DNA of 9,096 bases, taken from NCBI RefSeq assembly GCF_020216885.1, contig NZ_JAIWON010000137.1, positions 1 to 9,096 on the forward strand, in the 5' to 3' direction. Position numbers and translations under genes: made by a program. Under the pieces are notes generated by a model. The model was not told the DNA's origin, made no database searches, and saw only the letters and a program-made list of their open reading frames with translations. The DNA comes from Zymomonas sp. (GTDB lineage Bacteria > Pseudomonadota > Alphaproteobacteria > Sphingomonadales > Sphingomonadaceae). Below are positions 1 through 6,817 of the stretch, in pieces; position 1 is the stretch's first letter, and each line of letters opens with the position of its first letter.

Positions 1-248
1 ACTTGATGAGATATTTTTATTCTTAAAAATGATATCCACTTTAATAAAAAAATATAAATTAGCAATTTAAATGTTAACTTAATTCATTTTAAAACGAATT
101 AAACTTATTAAGTTATTTCGCGCCACTATAAATAAATTATATTGAGAAATATATAACAATACTATTGTCAATAAATATTATCATGTTACAAAAATGAAGC
201 GAGTATAATTGAAAATTTCACGATTTTACCAATGGGGGGGTACAATCT
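1..248. other. AT-rich leader upstream of the TonB-dependent receptor
   Basis: This stretch has no credible gene on either strand and is overwhelmingly A+T. A TATAAT hexamer at 204-209 is a possible -10 element for the receptor gene. No convincing -35 lies at 16-18 bp from it, so the promoter call is weak. Two 13-bp perfect palindromes with a one-base centre occur at 102-114 (AACTTA/TAAGTT) and 156-168 (ACAATA/TATTGT). In DNA this AT-rich such palindromes are expected about once by chance, so they are only candidate operators. I do not see a Fur-box or a cobalamin-riboswitch-like element. The end of any upstream gene is outside the window. Confidence 0.5.
234..240 (+). promoter_or_regulatory. 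G7 homopolymer acting as the ribosome binding site of the receptor gene
   Basis: Seven consecutive G residues lie 8 bases before the ATG at 249, exactly where a Shine-Dalgarno sequence should be. No AGGA- or GGAG-type motif is present elsewhere upstream. The run can pair with the CCUCC core of 16S rRNA through G-C pairs and one G-U pair. Homopolymeric G runs of this length are slippage-prone, so the strength or spacing of the site could vary between cells. The variation is inference; the run and its position are seen directly. Confidence 0.6.
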
Positions 249-3200
249 ATGGAAAATCGTTATGGGCTTTCTTCAAGATGGCCTGTGCATTTATTCCGTC
301 TTGGCCTATTAGCCAGCATTTCTTCTTTTATTGCACCAGCTTTGGCGGTTCAGGCGGACAGTGAACAGGTTCAAAACCCTGTTTTATCGGACAATACACC
401 ATCCATCAGCAATCTATCGGATATGCCCAAGGCATCATCTACTGATAAAAAAATAGATAAAGCCAAGGATAAAGACCATAATTCGGCAAGTGATACTAAT
501 ACTATCACCGTTACGGGAACACGTTTGTCGAAATCTCGTCTTTCCAATGTGATGGCGGGTTCAAGCTTGGGCGAAGAACAGATTAAAACGCGAGGTTATA
601 CCGATATCGGATTGGCTTTACTTCGCGAAAATCCAGCCTTTTCGGTTCCGAATAATAGCCCGATCGGAGCGCAAAGTAGCTATGGTGCAGGTCAGTCTTT
701 TGTTTCCCTTTTCAATTTGGGTGACCAACGCACCTTGACCTTGATCAATGGTATGAGAATGGTTGGCGGGGCGACTGCCTCGATTTTTGGTGCTGGTTCC
801 GGTTCGCAGGTCGATGTCGGCACCATTCCGACTTCTTTGATTAAAAAGATTGATACAAAATTCGGTGGTGCGGGTGCGGCTTATGGTGCCGATGCAGTTG
901 CCGGTGTGGTCAATTATCAGTTGGATGATCACTTCAAGGGCATCGATTTTAATGCACAAGGTGGCTTTACCCAAAGATTAAAAGCGCCTCAGGAAAAAAT
1001 CTATTTCAAAGGGGGCACCGAATTCAACGAAGGGCGGGGCGGTATCGTCTTTGATGTTGAATATCGTCATAGTGGCGGTGTCCTTGCCAAGGACAGAAAT
1101 AATATATTTGGTTCGGAAAAGACCTCTTATTCCCATCGGCCTGTAGGAAGCACGTCACCTTATTCCTATGTCTTTACCAAGGGACGGCGCTATATCCAAA
1201 GTTCGGTGACAGGTATGCCGCTTACGGCAGGCACTATGGGATCTTATCCGACCTATCTCAATCAGATTGATCTGGGTGTGCCGTCAGGGAATGGCAATCA
1301 AGCCGCGATGTTCAGTCAGGATGGTAAATCCCTTGTCCCATTGACCGCCGATACCTTAATTCGTGATAATTATTATGGATTAGGCGGGAATGGTATCGCG
1401 CTTAGTGATTACAGCCAGATATATACCCCATCCAAAAACCTCAATCTGACAACCCTTGGCCATTATGATTTGAGCGACCATATTCATGCTACATGGCAAG
1501 GATGGTATCAGCGTGGTGAAGCAAAAAGCCAGACGGCGCAAGGGACATGGCAGGATACCGGCTTCCAAGGCCCCATGACCATGGATAGTTATTTAAACGG
1601 AGATCCCTATACGGGTTATACCGATGTCAATGGCCCGTTAACGTTAAGCACGAATAATCCCTTCCTGACAGCGGCCGAACGGACGACTATTATCAATGCC
1701 CTGAAGGCTGCCGGTCAGCCCACTGATACTTTCTATATGGAAAGGCTTAATCAGGATCTGGATGCTGGTATGTTCAGAACCAAAGACCAAATGTATCGGT
1801 TGCAAGGGGGGCTTGATGGTGACTTTAATGCTTTTGGGCGGCATTTTAACTGGAAAATATCGGGGGAATATAGCCAATATTTCAATAATACTTGGCAACC
1901 TTCGATCAACACCCAGAATTTCATCAATGCTTTGAATGCGACAACTGATGCCGCCGGCAATATTGTTTGTGCCGCCGGATATGTGAATTCGACAGCAGCC
2001 ACCAGAAGTTCGACCTGTTCGCCGTTGAATCCCTTTGGGTTTAACCAGATGTCGCAAGCGGCGAAAGACTATGTCATTTCTGATGTGCATAGCAAAAACC
2101 GCAATTCCCAGCGCGATATCCAAGCTGAAATTAACAGCACTATTGTCAAACTTCCAGCAGGCGATATCCGTTGGGATATTGGTTATGAACATCGCCGTGA
2201 AAGTTATAATTTCAATCCGGGAAGTTTTGCTAAAGGTGAATTGTTATCGGATGGGACAAGGCGGCGCTATGGTAATTCTGCGCCTGTAACGGCAGTTAGC
2301 GGTGCTTACCATACCCATGAAGCCTTTGGTGAATTAGAAATCCCGCTGATTTCACCCAATATGCATATGGAGGGTGCCTATAATCTTTCGTTGACGGCCA
2401 ATGGTCGATATATCAATAACAGTATGACCGGAAGCTATTGGACTTATATGTTCGGCGGCGCATGGTGGCCAACGCGCGATTTCGGCTTTAGTGGTAACTA
2501 TGCTCAATCAGTGCGGAATCCTTCGGTAACCGAATTATTTGCGACAAAAGCTACTGTTTATGATTCGGCAAGTGATCCTTGCTCATATGAATTTTTAGAT
2601 TCAGGTCCAAATCCAGCTACAAGACGGGCGAATTGTGCGGCAGCCGGTATTCCGACCAACTTCCAATCTCAAATCGTTAACCAGACGATGCCGGGGACGA
2701 GTGGCGGTAACACGCATTTGAAAAACGAGACATCGCACAGCTTTACAGCGGCGGTTGATTTTACGCCCCATTTTGTTCCGGGACTGACCATCAACGGTGC
2801 CTATATTGATGTCAAAATCAATAACGAGATCACCTCTCTTGGCCTCGGTGATTTGATGAGTGCCTGCTATGACTCTTCATCTTATCCCAACAGTAGTTAT
2901 TGTAGTGCCTTTACCCGTGATTCTTCCACACATCAGGTCACTGATTTTGCCGAAGGATATTACAATGTTGCCAGTCAACATATGCAGGCTGTTCAGGGAA
3001 AAATTGATTATGTTCTTCCTCTGCATCGTTTAGGATTGCCTGATTCAGCCGGCACGGTGGAATTGACAGGTAATTACATTCATTATGTCAAAAACGAGCA
3101 GAAAATCTTAACCAGCACCTATGATTTATTCGGCACCACAGGGCAACCACAAGACAACATTACGCTGAATCTTAACTATACGCGTGATAGATTGTCTTTC

Positions 3201-3461
3201 CAGTGGCAAACCCTTTGGTATGGTAAAGCCCGCTATGCGGTTCAGGTTTCGGATAAAACGTATGAGAATAATAAACGGCCTGATTTTGCCTATTTCAATA
3301 TGACGGTAGGATACAGGATTACTGACCATATTGATGCCAGCCTGATGGTCAACAATATCACGGATGCGCTGCCCAAATATCCGGGAGCTGTCAGTCAAAC
3401 ACGTTATTATGAGGCCTTGATGGGACGTTCCTTTAAAATGTCGATTGGAGTCCATTTCTAA
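249..3461 (+). CDS. TonB-dependent outer-membrane receptor, substrate unknown
   Basis: This 1070-residue protein should be an outer-membrane beta-barrel importing a bound ligand into the periplasm using TonB-ExbBD energy. Residues 1-33 form a signal peptide (Arg near the start, hydrophobic stretch 18-32, ALA before the cleavage point). A low-complexity Lys/Asp/Ser-rich spacer of about 50 residues follows, too short for an STN signalling domain. A TonB-box/plug start motif TITVTGTR is at 85-92, followed by the plug domain to about residue 230. The remainder is barrel, ending in the sequence IGVHF with the terminal Phe needed for barrel insertion. Three close cysteine pairs (574/590, 778/796, 873/885) probably form disulfides in extracellular loops, as is common in large sphingomonad and xanthomonad receptors. 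No sigma/anti-sigma pair, transporter or degradative enzyme flanks it, so the ligand (siderophore, sugar or other) cannot be named. The ATG at 249 is chosen because it directly precedes the signal peptide. Confidence 0.93.
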   Translation: MENRYGLSSRWPVHLFRLGLLASISSFIAPALAVQADSEQVQNPVLSDNTPSISNLSDMPKASSTDKKIDKAKDKDHNSASDTNTITVTGTRLSKSRLSNVMAGSSLGEEQIKTRGYTDIGLALLRENPAFSVPNNSPIGAQSSYGAGQSFVSLFNLGDQRTLTLINGMRMVGGATASIFGAGSGSQVDVGTIPTSLIKKIDTKFGGAGAAYGADAVAGVVNYQLDDHFKGIDFNAQGGFTQRLKAPQEKIYFKGGTEFNEGRGGIVFDVEYRHSGGVLAKDRNNIFGSEKTSYSHRPVGSTSPYSYVFTKGRRYIQSSVTGMPLTAGTMGSYPTYLNQIDLGVPSGNGNQAAMFSQDGKSLVPLTADTLIRDNYYGLGGNGIALSDYSQIYTPSKNLNLTTLGHYDLSDHIHATWQGWYQRGEAKSQTAQGTWQDTGFQGPMTMDSYLNGDPYTGYTDVNGPLTLSTNNPFLTAAERTTIINALKAAGQPTDTFYMERLNQDLDAGMFRTKDQMYRLQGGLDGDFNAFGRHFNWKISGEYSQYFNNTWQPSINTQNFINALNATTDAAGNIVCAAGYVNSTAATRSSTCSPLNPFGFNQMSQAAKDYVISDVHSKNRNSQRDIQAEINSTIVKLPAGDIRWDIGYEHRRESYNFNPGSFAKGELLSDGTRRRYGNSAPVTAVSGAYHTHEAFGELEIPLISPNMHMEGAYNLSLTANGRYINNSMTGSYWTYMFGGAWWPTRDFGFSGNYAQSVRNPSVTELFATKATVYDSASDPCSYEFLDSGPNPATRRANCAAAGIPTNFQSQIVNQTMPGTSGGNTHLKNETSHSFTAAVDFTPHFVPGLTINGAYIDVKINNEITSLGLGDLMSACYDSSSYPNSSYCSAFTRDSSTHQVTDFAEGYYNVASQHMQAVQGKIDYVLPLHRLGLPDSAGTVELTGNYIHYVKNEQKILTSTYDLFGTTGQPQDNITLNLNYTRDRLSFQWQTLWYGKARYAVQVSDKTYENNKRPDFAYFNMTVGYRITDHIDASLMVNNITDALPKYPGAVSQTRYYEALMGRSFKMSIGVHF

Positions 3462-3462
3462 A

Positions 3463-3506
3463 ACTAAAAAAATCCCCTTTTCTTTCAAAAGAGAAGGGGA
3501 TTTTTT
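3463..3506. terminator. Rho-independent terminator after the receptor gene, usable on both strands
   Basis: An AATCCCCTT arm at 3471-3479 pairs with AAGGGGATT at 3494-3502, extended inward by several A-T pairs and one G-T wobble. It is followed by a T run to 3506 and preceded by seven A (3466-3472), which become seven T on the minus strand. It begins just past the receptor stop codon. The symmetric runs suggest it can also stop leftward transcription coming through the Nudix gene and the tRNA region. Confidence 0.88.
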
Positions 3507-3570
3507 ATGCCTGATATCCGATTAGAAAAGGCGTTTTTAAAAGATTAAAGAGTCTAAAAATATTAAATGG

Positions 3571-3598
3571 TTGAAAATTGCGATTAAATGCGTATAGA
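3571..3598 (+). promoter_or_regulatory. Promoter of the tRNA-Arg gene
   Basis: A -35 hexamer TTGAAA (3571-3576, 5 of 6 to consensus) and a -10 hexamer TATAGA (3593-3598, 4 of 6) are separated by 16 bp. The predicted start at about 3605 is some 7 bases before the mature tRNA. The bases between -10 and start (GCATGGCGC) are GC-rich in an AT-rich neighbourhood, the discriminator style seen at stringently controlled stable-RNA promoters. Apart from this promoter, nothing else is visible between 3507 and 3611. Confidence 0.6.
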
Positions 3599-3611
3599 GC
3601 ATGGCGCTAGT

Positions 3612-3688
3612 GGCCCCGTAGCTCAACCGGATAGAGCACCTGCCTTCTAAGCAGGATGTTGCGTGTTCGAGTCACGCCGGGGTCACCA
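3612..3688 (+). tRNA. tRNA-Arg, anticodon TCT (reads AGA and probably AGG)
   Basis: This 77-base gene folds as a full cloverleaf. The acceptor stem is GGCCCCG (3612-3618) with CGGGGTC (3678-3684), with one G-T pair. The D stem is GCTC/GAGC (3621-3624, 3634-3637), and the D loop holds the GG pair. The anticodon stem is CCTGC/GCAGG (3639-3643, 3651-3655) around loop CTTCTAA, with anticodon TCT at 3646-3648. The variable loop is 5 bases, and the T arm GCGTG/CACGC encloses TTCGAGT. The discriminator is A and the CCA end is encoded (3686-3688). No adjacent repeat of the tRNA 3' end is seen, so there is no sign of use as an integration site. No hairpin terminator follows, only a T-rich stretch at 3690-3700. 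Confidence 0.97.
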
Positions 3689-3700
3689 TCTTTTTATTTT

Positions 3701-4258
3701 CTATTTAGAAACAGACAATTCCAGAAAATTTGACCCCAAAAGTAATAATAATTTGGCGTCAATGACGAGACCTTGCTGTCGTTTCTGTTCCAGAAAATCA
3801 GGCAATTCTGACAATTTTACCCGATGGACGGTGATCTCTTCATCATCAACGCCGCCGCCGTCTGAAATTTTGGTAAGATTTTGAGCGCGCACCAGAAAAA
3901 AGCTTTCTGATGTCATACCGGGGGAAGAGGCGAATTGACCCAAATTTTCGATGATATCAGCCTGATATCCGGTTTCTTCGATCAATTCACGAGCTGCTGC
4001 GGTTTCGACCGATTCATGTGAATCGGTATCCCCAATCAAGCCCGCGGGCAATTCGATTGTATGCGCCCCAAAAGGAATACGAGGTTGTTCGACAAGAATA
4101 ACATATTCCCCATCCAAAGCGAGGATAACGGCTGCGCCCATATTATGGGGACGGCTGGCATATTCCCATGTTCCGCGCCGTTTCAGAATAATGAATTTGC
4201 CGGAATAAAGTATTTCAGTTTCAGGCTGGGATGGGGATTCTGAATTATGTGACATCAT
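3701..4258 (-). CDS. Nudix hydrolase, ADP-ribose pyrophosphatase type
   Basis: This 185-residue cytoplasmic enzyme probably cleaves ADP-ribose or a related nucleoside diphosphate sugar to AMP and a sugar phosphate, using divalent metal. The Nudix box is complete: G76, E82, then R90-E91, E94-E95 and G97 in the spacing G-x5-E-x7-REUxEExGU. The motif SSPGMTSE at 111-118 places Pro113 fifteen residues after the box, the feature that marks the ADP-ribose/NudF subgroup. An N-terminal beta segment (about 16-30) fits the dimerisation strand of this group. Two ATG codons are adjacent. The AGGCGG ribosome site at 4261-4266 is only 2 bases from the first but 5 from the second (start at 4255), so the second may be the true start. 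It lies 83 bp downstream of the TPM gene on the same strand and may be co-transcribed. Its stop is 12 bases from the tRNA on the other strand. Substrate choice is inference. Confidence 0.9.
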   Translation of the reverse strand: MMSHNSESPSQPETEILYSGKFIILKRRGTWEYASRPHNMGAAVILALDGEYVILVEQPRIPFGAHTIELPAGLIGDTDSHESVETAAARELIEETGYQADIIENLGQFASSPGMTSESFFLVRAQNLTKISDGGGVDDEEITVHRVKLSELPDFLEQKRQQGLVIDAKLLLLLGSNFLELSVSK

Positions 4259-4341
4259 TTCCGCCTATTCAAAAGTCATAATCTGGCTGCAACGAACTAT
4301 TGATAGGTTAAAGCAATAGCCCATCAAAAAAATGGTGATTT

Positions 4342-5415
4342 TTAATAATCATCAGAGGCACCGCCGCCGCCAAAAGAGCCACCGTCGCCACCGCCAAAAG
4401 AATCATCACTGCCACCCCAATCGCCGCCGCTACCGGAATCATCATTTCCGCCGCCCCAGAAACCACCACCGGAGGAAGAGCCGCCCCCACCACCGCCACG
4501 TCGGTTAAACAGCATAGAGAGGATCGAAAAAATGGAGAGAACAGCCAAAAAGAATTTCAGAACCGCATAGATAGCTGAAAAAATTGTTTTAATAACTGAC
4601 CACAAAGTCGCAAAGAATATCTGGAGCCGCGTTTTAGGAGACAACAACCCATGATTACTGGACAAAGTTTGTGGTTTCTTTTGTGAGCGATACTGGCCTT
4701 CACTGACGATAGCAATAATGACTAAGCCACCACCACAGAACAAAATAATCCAGAAAAGAGGATGTATAGGCGGTAGGGGCTTTACATCGGAGGGTAGGGG
4801 ATCAGTGGCTCTTTTATTTTGGTAGGCTTGCTCTGCAGCTAGAGATTTATTTCTTAGCTCGTCATTCGGATCTGTCAGAAGATCACCGAAAATTTGCACG
4901 GCCGTTTTGATGCCTTTTCGGGGATCTTTCTTCATAATTGGCGTCACCTTCTGGTGAAGAAGGGTAAAGGCCAAGGCATCCGGAATCTGACCTTCTAATC
5001 CATAGCCGACCTCGACGCTGACTTTCCGGCCATGATCTTGGTTATGATTAGTATAAACTAAAAGGATCAGACCATCATTGATCTTGGCATGACCGATTTT
5101 CCAATAGCGTCCCAAGCGATAGCCATAATCACGGATATCATAGCCTTGAAGATCACTGAAGGTCACAACAACCATTTGATGCCCGCTTTTGGCTTCGATC
5201 ATAGCTAAGTCTGAATTAAGCTGTTTTTTATCCGCCGATGTCAAAATCTGGGCATCATCGACCACATATTGGTCACCAAGTTCCGGAAAATTTTGGGCAA
5301 AGGCCGATGTATTTTTGGCAAAAACCAAAAAGACAAATAACAGCAGCAGCCCGAAAAGCCGGTAACCGGAGGATGAAGTTTTTCTAGGTGAAAGCATAGC
5401 TACCGGCTTTATCAT
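4342..5415 (-). CDS. TPM-domain (YgcG-like) membrane protein with glycine-rich tail
   Basis: This gene encodes a 357-residue envelope protein. Start choice: the frame stays open upstream to 5490 inside lemA, but the ATG at 5415 lies 4 bp after the lemA stop and is followed by a signal sequence, so I take it as translationally coupled; a further ATG at 5397 is possible. The hydrophobic core LFGLLLLFVFLVF precedes a cleavage site after AFA (residue 40). The TPM domain spans about 48-180, with conserved stretches VVDDAQILT, YGYRLGRYW, DGLILLVY and VEVGYGLEGQIPDA. One membrane helix follows at about 219-237. A hydrophobic 40-residue stretch at about 265-305 may be one or two helices. Residues 307-357 are a Gly/Ser/Asp-rich tail with scattered Trp/Phe, ending GASDDY. 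Family knowledge: TPM proteins are often encoded next to LemA, and phosphatase activity is reported for a plant thylakoid member, but bacterial function is unsettled. Confidence 0.88.
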   Translation of the reverse strand: MIKPVAMLSPRKTSSSGYRLFGLLLLFVFLVFAKNTSAFAQNFPELGDQYVVDDAQILTSADKKQLNSDLAMIEAKSGHQMVVVTFSDLQGYDIRDYGYRLGRYWKIGHAKINDGLILLVYTNHNQDHGRKVSVEVGYGLEGQIPDALAFTLLHQKVTPIMKKDPRKGIKTAVQIFGDLLTDPNDELRNKSLAAEQAYQNKRATDPLPSDVKPLPPIHPLFWIILFCGGGLVIIAIVSEGQYRSQKKPQTLSSNHGLLSPKTRLQIFFATLWSVIKTIFSAIYAVLKFFLAVLSIFSILSMLFNRRGGGGGGSSSGGGFWGGGNDDSGSGGDWGGSDDSFGGGDGGSFGGGGASDDY

Positions 5416-5419
5416 CTTG

Positions 5420-6046
5420 TTATTTTTGGCTGTTGGATGGGGTGGCTGGGGCAGGCGCGTCAAAATTGACGGTCGGCGCAGCTTGGGCATTGGTGGCCGT
5501 CGCTTCGTAAGGCGTCATTGGTTTTGCGCCATAGAATATTTTGGCACCAATGGCATTCGGGAAAGTCCTGACCAAGGTATTATACTGCTGGACAGCTTCG
5601 TTATAGTCGCGTCTGGCAATCGTAATCCGGTTTTCTGTACCTTCTAATTGTGCCTGAAGTGCCAAAAAATTTTGATCAGCCTGCAGCTGGGGATATTGTT
5701 CACGAACAGACATTAACCGCCCCAAAGCCATGCTTAAATGACCTTGAGCCTCGGCAAATTGCTTCATAGAATCTGGGTTATCAACTTTTACATTGATCGC
5801 CGTTGCTTTTGCACGGGCTTCGGTCACCGCAGTCAGCACATCTTTTTCATGGCTGGCATAGCCTTTTACGGTCGCCACCAAATTGGGAATAAGATCAGCG
5901 CGGCGCTGATATTCATTTTGGACATCTGCCCAGCGGGCTTTGGCGTTTTCTTCGGCGGCGGGTATCTGGTTAATACCACAGCTTGAAAGAGAAACGATGG
6001 CGACCGGAGCAAGCAAAAAAGGAGAAGATCGGCGTAACAAAGACAT
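5420..6046 (-). CDS. lemA: LemA family lipoprotein
   Basis: This 208-residue protein is mostly alpha-helical and belongs to the LemA family. The frame is open to 6118, but the ATG at 6046 is preceded by GGAG (6054-6057) with 7 bases spacing, and it starts a clear lipoprotein signal: MSLLRR, a hydrophobic run, then lipobox LSSC with Cys23. Diagnostic family segments are NEYQRRADLIPNLVATVKGY after the lipobox, then an AR motif, and ENRITIARRDYNEAVQQYN followed by RTFPNAIGAKIFYG near the C-terminus. The last 30 or so residues are Ala/Pro/Thr-rich and probably disordered. It is the first gene of a likely lemA-TPM(-Nudix) unit, with only 4 bp between it and the TPM gene. Many LemA proteins have an uncleaved N-terminal anchor; here the Cys suggests lipid anchoring instead. 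Exact role is unknown in the family. Confidence 0.92.
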   Translation of the reverse strand: MSLLRRSSPFLLAPVAIVSLSSCGINQIPAAEENAKARWADVQNEYQRRADLIPNLVATVKGYASHEKDVLTAVTEARAKATAINVKVDNPDSMKQFAEAQGHLSMALGRLMSVREQYPQLQADQNFLALQAQLEGTENRITIARRDYNEAVQQYNTLVRTFPNAIGAKIFYGAKPMTPYEATATNAQAAPTVNFDAPAPATPSNSQK

Positions 6047-6122
6047 AAAAAATCTCCGGTTAGTGATGGATGCAATATATTTTGTTATTGAACAAATGAA
6101 ATCCAGACCATGTTTCATATTT

Positions 6123-6131
6123 ACTATATCA
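6123..6131 (-). promoter_or_regulatory. Possible extended -10 promoter of lemA
   Basis: Read on the minus strand this is TGATATAGT: a TATAGT hexamer (5 of 6 to consensus) preceded by TGN, the extended -10 form that can work without a -35. No good -35 is present at 16-18 bp. It would start transcription about 70 bases before the lemA ATG. It sits within the divergent lemA/mscL intergenic region, where a CCGTGAT repeat lies just upstream. Confidence 0.35.
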
Positions 6132-6147
6132 GAAAAAAATATTTAAT

Positions 6148-6179
6148 ATCACGGCCTTTTTTATATTCAAAAATCACGG
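6148..6179. repeat. Direct repeat ATCACGG, two copies 25 bp apart, between lemA and mscL
   Basis: ATCACGG occurs at 6148-6154 and 6173-6179 (CCGTGAT on the minus strand). The copies lie upstream of the predicted lemA -10 and upstream of mscL. A 25-bp step is not a whole number of helical turns. The repeat may be a regulator site or chance. Confidence 0.4.
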
Positions 6180-6219
6180 TTTTGGACTATTTAGCGGCTT
6201 TTGAGACCCGTATTTTATT

Positions 6220-6248
6220 TTGGGAATCCGCTCTTTTAAAGATAGGAT
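6220..6248 (+). promoter_or_regulatory. Possible promoter of mscL
   Basis: TTGGGA (6220-6225) and TAGGAT (6243-6248) each match consensus at 4 of 6 positions and are 17 bp apart. They would give a leader of about 22 bases before the mscL ATG, including its ribosome site. The match is modest and unproven. Confidence 0.35.
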
Positions 6249-6276
6249 AAATCTCCAGAATCGCAAAAGGAAGATT

Positions 6277-6741
6277 ATGTCAATACTCACTGATTTTAAG
6301 AATTTTATCAGCAAAGGCAATGTGCTCGGTTTAGGTATCGCGGTCATTATGGGCGATGCTTTTAACAAAATCATCAGTTCTGTAACGGGTGATTTGTTGA
6401 TGCCGATCATTGGTGCTGTCTTTGGCGGTGTTGATTTCTCTGGATTTTTTATCCGATTGGGCGCTGTCCCCGCCGGTTATACCGGATCATTAACCAGCTA
6501 TAATGATCTGAAAAAAGCCGGAGTACAGCTCTTTGGCTATGGACAATTTTTGACGGTTGTTGTCAATTTCGTCATCGTTGCCTTCATTTTGTTCATGATC
6601 ATGAAGATAGCCGCTAAATTACAAAAAGAGCTGGATAAAACCGAAGCTAAAAAAGAAGAAAAAATTGCCGAAGCCGCGCCTACGCCGGAAGACATTGTCT
6701 TACTGCGTGAAATCCGCGACGAATTACGCGGTAAAAAATAA
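6277..6741 (+). CDS. mscL: Large-conductance mechanosensitive channel MscL
   Basis: This 154-residue inner-membrane protein forms a homopentameric pore that opens under membrane tension to release solutes during hypo-osmotic shock. The ATG at 6277 has AGGA at 6268-6271 with 5 bases spacing and gives the standard N-terminal amphipathic helix; an upstream TTG at 6220 in frame is rejected. TM1 is at about 16-45 with pore-lining Leu19 and Val23 at the same positions as in E. coli MscL; family Asp18 is Gly here. TM2 is at about 91-112 (VVVNFVIVAFILFM). A charged linker and the C-terminal bundle helix PTPEDIVLLREIRDELR close the protein. The periplasmic loop is about 13 residues longer than in E. 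coli, accounting for most of the extra length. It is divergent from lemA and convergent with the porin gene. Confidence 0.96.
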   Translation: MSILTDFKNFISKGNVLGLGIAVIMGDAFNKIISSVTGDLLMPIIGAVFGGVDFSGFFIRLGAVPAGYTGSLTSYNDLKKAGVQLFGYGQFLTVVVNFVIVAFILFMIMKIAAKLQKELDKTEAKKEEKIAEAAPTPEDIVLLREIRDELRGKK

Positions 6742-6756
6742 ATCTATCAATAATTT

Positions 6757-6795
6757 TAAAAAAGAAGGTATCTTTTCGAGATGCCTTCTTTTTTT
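6757..6795. terminator. Bidirectional rho-independent terminator between mscL and the porin gene
   Basis: A 12-bp stem pairs 6762-6773 (AAGAAGGTATCT) with 6779-6790 (AGATGCCTTCTT), with one T-G wobble, around the 5-base loop TTTCG. It is flanked by A residues on the left and a T run to 6795 on the right. The porin stop is at 6818 on the other strand, so the hairpin serves both convergent genes. Confidence 0.92.
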
Positions 6796-6817
6796 ATAAC
6801 GATAAGATAATGCCCGA

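Noticed and set aside
76..168. Inverted repeats in the AT-rich leader (AACTTAAT/ATTAAGTT, TTAATTC/GAATTAA, two 13-bp palindromes)
   Set aside because: At this A+T level a 6+1+6 palindrome is expected roughly once per 250 bases, and stems of A-T pairs only are weak. There is no further support for an operator or riboswitch.
618..974. Minus-strand open frame inside the receptor gene
   Set aside because: It lies opposite the plug domain, has no ribosome site or recognisable domain, and is explained by the codon pattern of the real gene.
1644..2192. 182-codon minus-strand open frame inside the receptor gene
   Set aside because: It is antisense to barrel-coding sequence with no family resemblance; the plus-strand frame is clearly the protein.
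3612..3760. tRNA-Arg as an integration site for a mobile element
   Set aside because: No repeat of the tRNA 3' end, no integrase, and housekeeping-type genes on both sides.
3663..3884. Plus-strand open frame starting inside the tRNA T arm
   Set aside because: It begins within a functional tRNA and runs antisense to the Nudix gene; it has no ribosome site and no family resemblance.
4297..4319. Hairpin CTATTG/CAATAG between the TPM and Nudix genes
   Set aside because: A 6-bp stem with an 11-base loop and no T run on the minus strand is too weak to call a terminator.
4308..4499. Ala/Val-rich minus-strand frame overlapping the glycine tail of the TPM gene
   Set aside because: It is an out-of-frame reading of the GGN-repeat codons; its composition is an artefact of that repeat.
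5416..5490. N-terminal extension of the TPM protein into lemA
   Set aside because: It overlaps 71 bases of lemA and would place 25 Pro/Arg-rich residues before a good signal peptide; the ATG at 5415 is more likely.
6047..6118. N-terminal extension of LemA by 24 residues
   Set aside because: The inner ATG at 6046 has a well-spaced GGAG and begins a proper lipoprotein signal; the longer form would bury it.
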